Shown here piece after piece: positions 31,737-32,942 of a stretch of DNA of 32,942 nucleotides. A program made the position numbers and the translations under genes. The stretch is from Xanthobacteraceae bacterium. GTDB lineage: Bacteria; Pseudomonadota; Alphaproteobacteria; Rhizobiales; Xanthobacteraceae. The stretch is from contig SHVN01000001.1 of the NCBI GenBank assembly GCA_009694215.1, forward strand, positions 1 to 32,942, written 5' to 3'. The notes under the pieces were generated by a model. The model was not told the origin of the DNA. It searched no databases and was given only the letters and a program-made list of their open reading frames with translations. Positions within the stretch are counted from its first letter, which is position 1; each line of letters starts with the position of its first letter.

Positions 31737-32621
31737 CTATTTATGCATTTCGTCCGTCGGCATAATACCCCAGTAGTTCGACGCCGTCGGGTCCTTGGCC
31801 CAGACCTTGGGCTTCTGCGGCCGGTCGCGGTGCCAGGGCCGCGGTTCGAAATAGCCCAGCGCCTCATTCATCTGGTCGAGCTGGGCGAACAGTTCGGTGA
31901 TCAGCCCGTTCGGCCCGCGGTGATAGCAGAACAGGTTGTGGCCGATACCGTGGCGTCCGGGTCCCCACAGGAGCTTGTAGCCGTTGAGGCTGAGATGGTC
32001 GCAGGCGGTGAGCATGTGGTCCCAGTCGCGCAGTTTGAAGGCGGTGTGGAAGTGCCGGTCCTCCGGGTCCCGCATCAGGTTGATGGTGTGGTGATCGGTG
32101 CCGCAGCGCAGGAACGAGAAGAAATCACCCATCCAGTCCGACACCCGGAAGCCCAGCACGTCGCAATAGAAGTCGGTGGTCTTCTTGACGTCCTTGACGA
32201 AGAAGGCGACGTGGCCGAGCTTGTGCGGCACGATGCCCTTCAACGGAAATTTCTGCGGAGATGTCTCGCCGCGCTTGAATACCTCCATCGCGGTGCCCTT
32301 GGGATCGTCGAAGGCCACCATGTCGGCGATCGACGGTTCGGGATCCTTCTTGCGCGCCGTCTTGATGCCGTGGGCTGCGGTCTGCTTCTCGAAGGCGTTG
32401 AGATCGTCATCCGGTCCGAGCTGGAAGCCGAGCCGCACGCATTTGGAGTGGGCGCCCTGGCGCAGCACCACCGAATGATGGTCGATGGTCGAGGCGAGGT
32501 AGGCCGCGTCCTTCTCCTTGGCCACCAAGGTCAGCCCGAGAATGTCGGTGTAATATTCGATCTGCTTGTCGAGGTCCGGGGTCTCGTAGGTGGCGTGGGC
32601 GATCTTCTTCACACCGATCAT
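31737..32621 (-). CDS. Two-domain VOC-family extradiol dioxygenase (catechol 2,3-dioxygenase-like)
   Basis: A 294-residue protein with two vicinal-oxygen-chelate domains, residues 1-120 and 130-250. The second domain shows likely Fe(II) ligands His137 (LGHVAFFV), His177 or His178 (GTDHHTINL) and Glu243 (LITELFAQ), the 2-His-1-Glu set of type I extradiol dioxygenases. GHNLFCYHRGPNG (228-240) contains further conserved active-site residues. It would cleave a catechol-type ring next to the two hydroxyls; the particular catechol is unknown. The C-terminal 40 residues (PRPWHRDRPQKPKVWAKDP) are an extension common in this subgroup. The ATG at 32619-32621 has GGAGTCAGCC upstream. It follows the 3-hydroxyisobutyrate-dehydrogenase-like gene by 14 bases, so the two are one operon. 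Confidence 0.88.
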   Translation of the reverse strand: MIGVKKIAHATYETPDLDKQIEYYTDILGLTLVAKEKDAAYLASTIDHHSVVLRQGAHSKCVRLGFQLGPDDDLNAFEKQTAAHGIKTARKKDPEPSIADMVAFDDPKGTAMEVFKRGETSPQKFPLKGIVPHKLGHVAFFVKDVKKTTDFYCDVLGFRVSDWMGDFFSFLRCGTDHHTINLMRDPEDRHFHTAFKLRDWDHMLTACDHLSLNGYKLLWGPGRHGIGHNLFCYHRGPNGLITELFAQLDQMNEALGYFEPRPWHRDRPQKPKVWAKDPTASNYWGIMPTDEMHK

Positions 32622-32635
32622 GGCTGACTCCTTTT

Positions 32636-32942
32636 TCAGTGTTTTTCGCGCGGCAGCGAATTGATGACGTCGATCATGACCGCAACATCGTGGGTCTCGC
32701 CGAGACCCATGTCGCAGCACTTCTGATAGAGTTCGACGGCGCGGTTGAGCAGCGGCGTCGCGGTGCCGGTCTCGTCGGCCCATTCCTCGATCATGTGGAA
32801 GTAGTGAAACAGCAGCGCCGCCTGGCCCTGCACCGGCTGGAACTTCCGTTGCGCCATCCAGGGCGCGCGGATGCCGAACTGGGTCGAACCGCCGCTGCCC
32901 GAGGCGATTGCCTTGATCATCAGGTCGACGTCGACTCCGGCT
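32636..32942 (-). CDS. 3-hydroxyisobutyrate dehydrogenase-family NAD(P)-dependent dehydrogenase, C-terminal part
   Basis: The gene enters from the right edge; about 101 C-terminal residues are visible. GVDVDLMIKAIASGSGGSTQFG matches the helix of beta-hydroxyacid dehydrogenases in which GSG..S follows the catalytic-lysine helix. KFQPVQGQAALLFHYFHMIEEWADETGTATPLLNRAVELY fits the C-terminal helical domain. The N-terminal NAD-binding fold and catalytic Lys lie outside the window. The family oxidises 3-hydroxyacids or reduces semialdehydes; in this operon with an extradiol dioxygenase it may process a ring-cleavage product. The stop (TGA on the - strand, 32636-32638) is 14 bases before the VOC start. 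Confidence 0.8.
   Translation of the reverse strand, partial: AGVDVDLMIKAIASGSGGSTQFGIRAPWMAQRKFQPVQGQAALLFHYFHMIEEWADETGTATPLLNRAVELYQKCCDMGLGETHDVAVMIDVINSLPREKH

Noticed and set aside
1-32942. tRNA, rRNA, transposase or integrase genes
   Set aside because: No cloverleaf-like segment, conserved rRNA block, DDE-type protein or flanking target duplication was noticed on reading; a covariance search was not possible.

Overview
The window reads as a high-GC alphaproteobacterial chromosome, most likely Hyphomicrobiales of the Bradyrhizobium/Rhodopseudomonas/Xanthobacteraceae type. The reasons are dense ATGA-coupled operons, the protein sequence style, palindromic CGTCATTCCGGG-type and GTCATGCCCGC-type intergenic elements, and a large paralogous set of Bug/TctC periplasmic solute-binding proteins. 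The assignment rests on pattern recognition; no database search was possible. I saw no tRNA, rRNA, transposase, CRISPR array or transcriptional regulator.

Layout. (1) 1-2622, + strand: the tail of a possible zinc alcohol dehydrogenase, a Nu-class-like glutathione transferase, an LDH2-type NAD(P) 2-hydroxyacid dehydrogenase and an enol-lactonase-like alpha/beta hydrolase. A palindrome closes this unit. (2) 12550-2697, - strand: a tightly packed nine-gene operon. Four consecutive Bug solute-binding proteins are followed by an acyl-CoA dehydrogenase, an acyl-CoA synthetase (NDP-forming), an SCP2-like protein, an alpha/beta hydrolase and an MmgE/PrpD protein. (3) 12670-13801, + strand, divergent from that operon: a two-subunit thiamine-diphosphate (ThDP) 2-oxoacid decarboxylase resembling sulfopyruvate/phosphonopyruvate decarboxylase. 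(4) 21505-13802, - strand: a Bug protein, an AceE-like E1 (transketolase-like), a PheA/TfdB-type flavin hydroxylase, another Bug protein, and a DUF3754 membrane protein interrupted by an in-frame TAG. (5) 21711-24029, + strand: a very large, divergent amidase. (6) 26018-24030, - strand: a 3-hydroxybenzoate 6-hydroxylase-like flavoprotein and a class II aldolase-family protein. (7) 26105-27480, + strand: a seventh Bug protein and a carboxymuconolactone-decarboxylase-family protein, then a small hypothetical gene. (8) 28898-27951 (-) and 29043-30008 (+), divergent: an ACMSD/6-methylsalicylate-decarboxylase-like amidohydrolase and an intradiol dioxygenase of the hydroxyquinol/catechol 1,2-dioxygenase type. 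(9) 30019-30393: three degenerate ~131-133 bp tandem repeats and a terminator. (10) 32942-30416, - strand: a 3-hydroxyisobutyrate-dehydrogenase-like protein (cut by the edge), a two-domain extradiol-type dioxygenase and a LivK-type binding protein.

Together the genes look like a catabolic region for aromatic or other organic acids. Periplasmic binding proteins capture carboxylates. Flavin hydroxylases, decarboxylases and both ring-cleavage classes process aromatic nuclei. CoA ligase, acyl-CoA dehydrogenase, hydrolases and ThDP enzymes handle the aliphatic products. No TctA/TctB or ABC membrane subunits and no regulator are present, so uptake and control must rely on genes elsewhere. The substrates are not determinable from sequence alone.

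The points most worth a second look are: the array of seven orphan Bug genes, the tandem repeat at 30019-30366, the amber codon in the DUF3754 gene, the orphan AceE-like E1 coupled to a flavin hydroxylase, the oversized amidase, and two convergent gene pairs whose stop codons abut with no bases between them.
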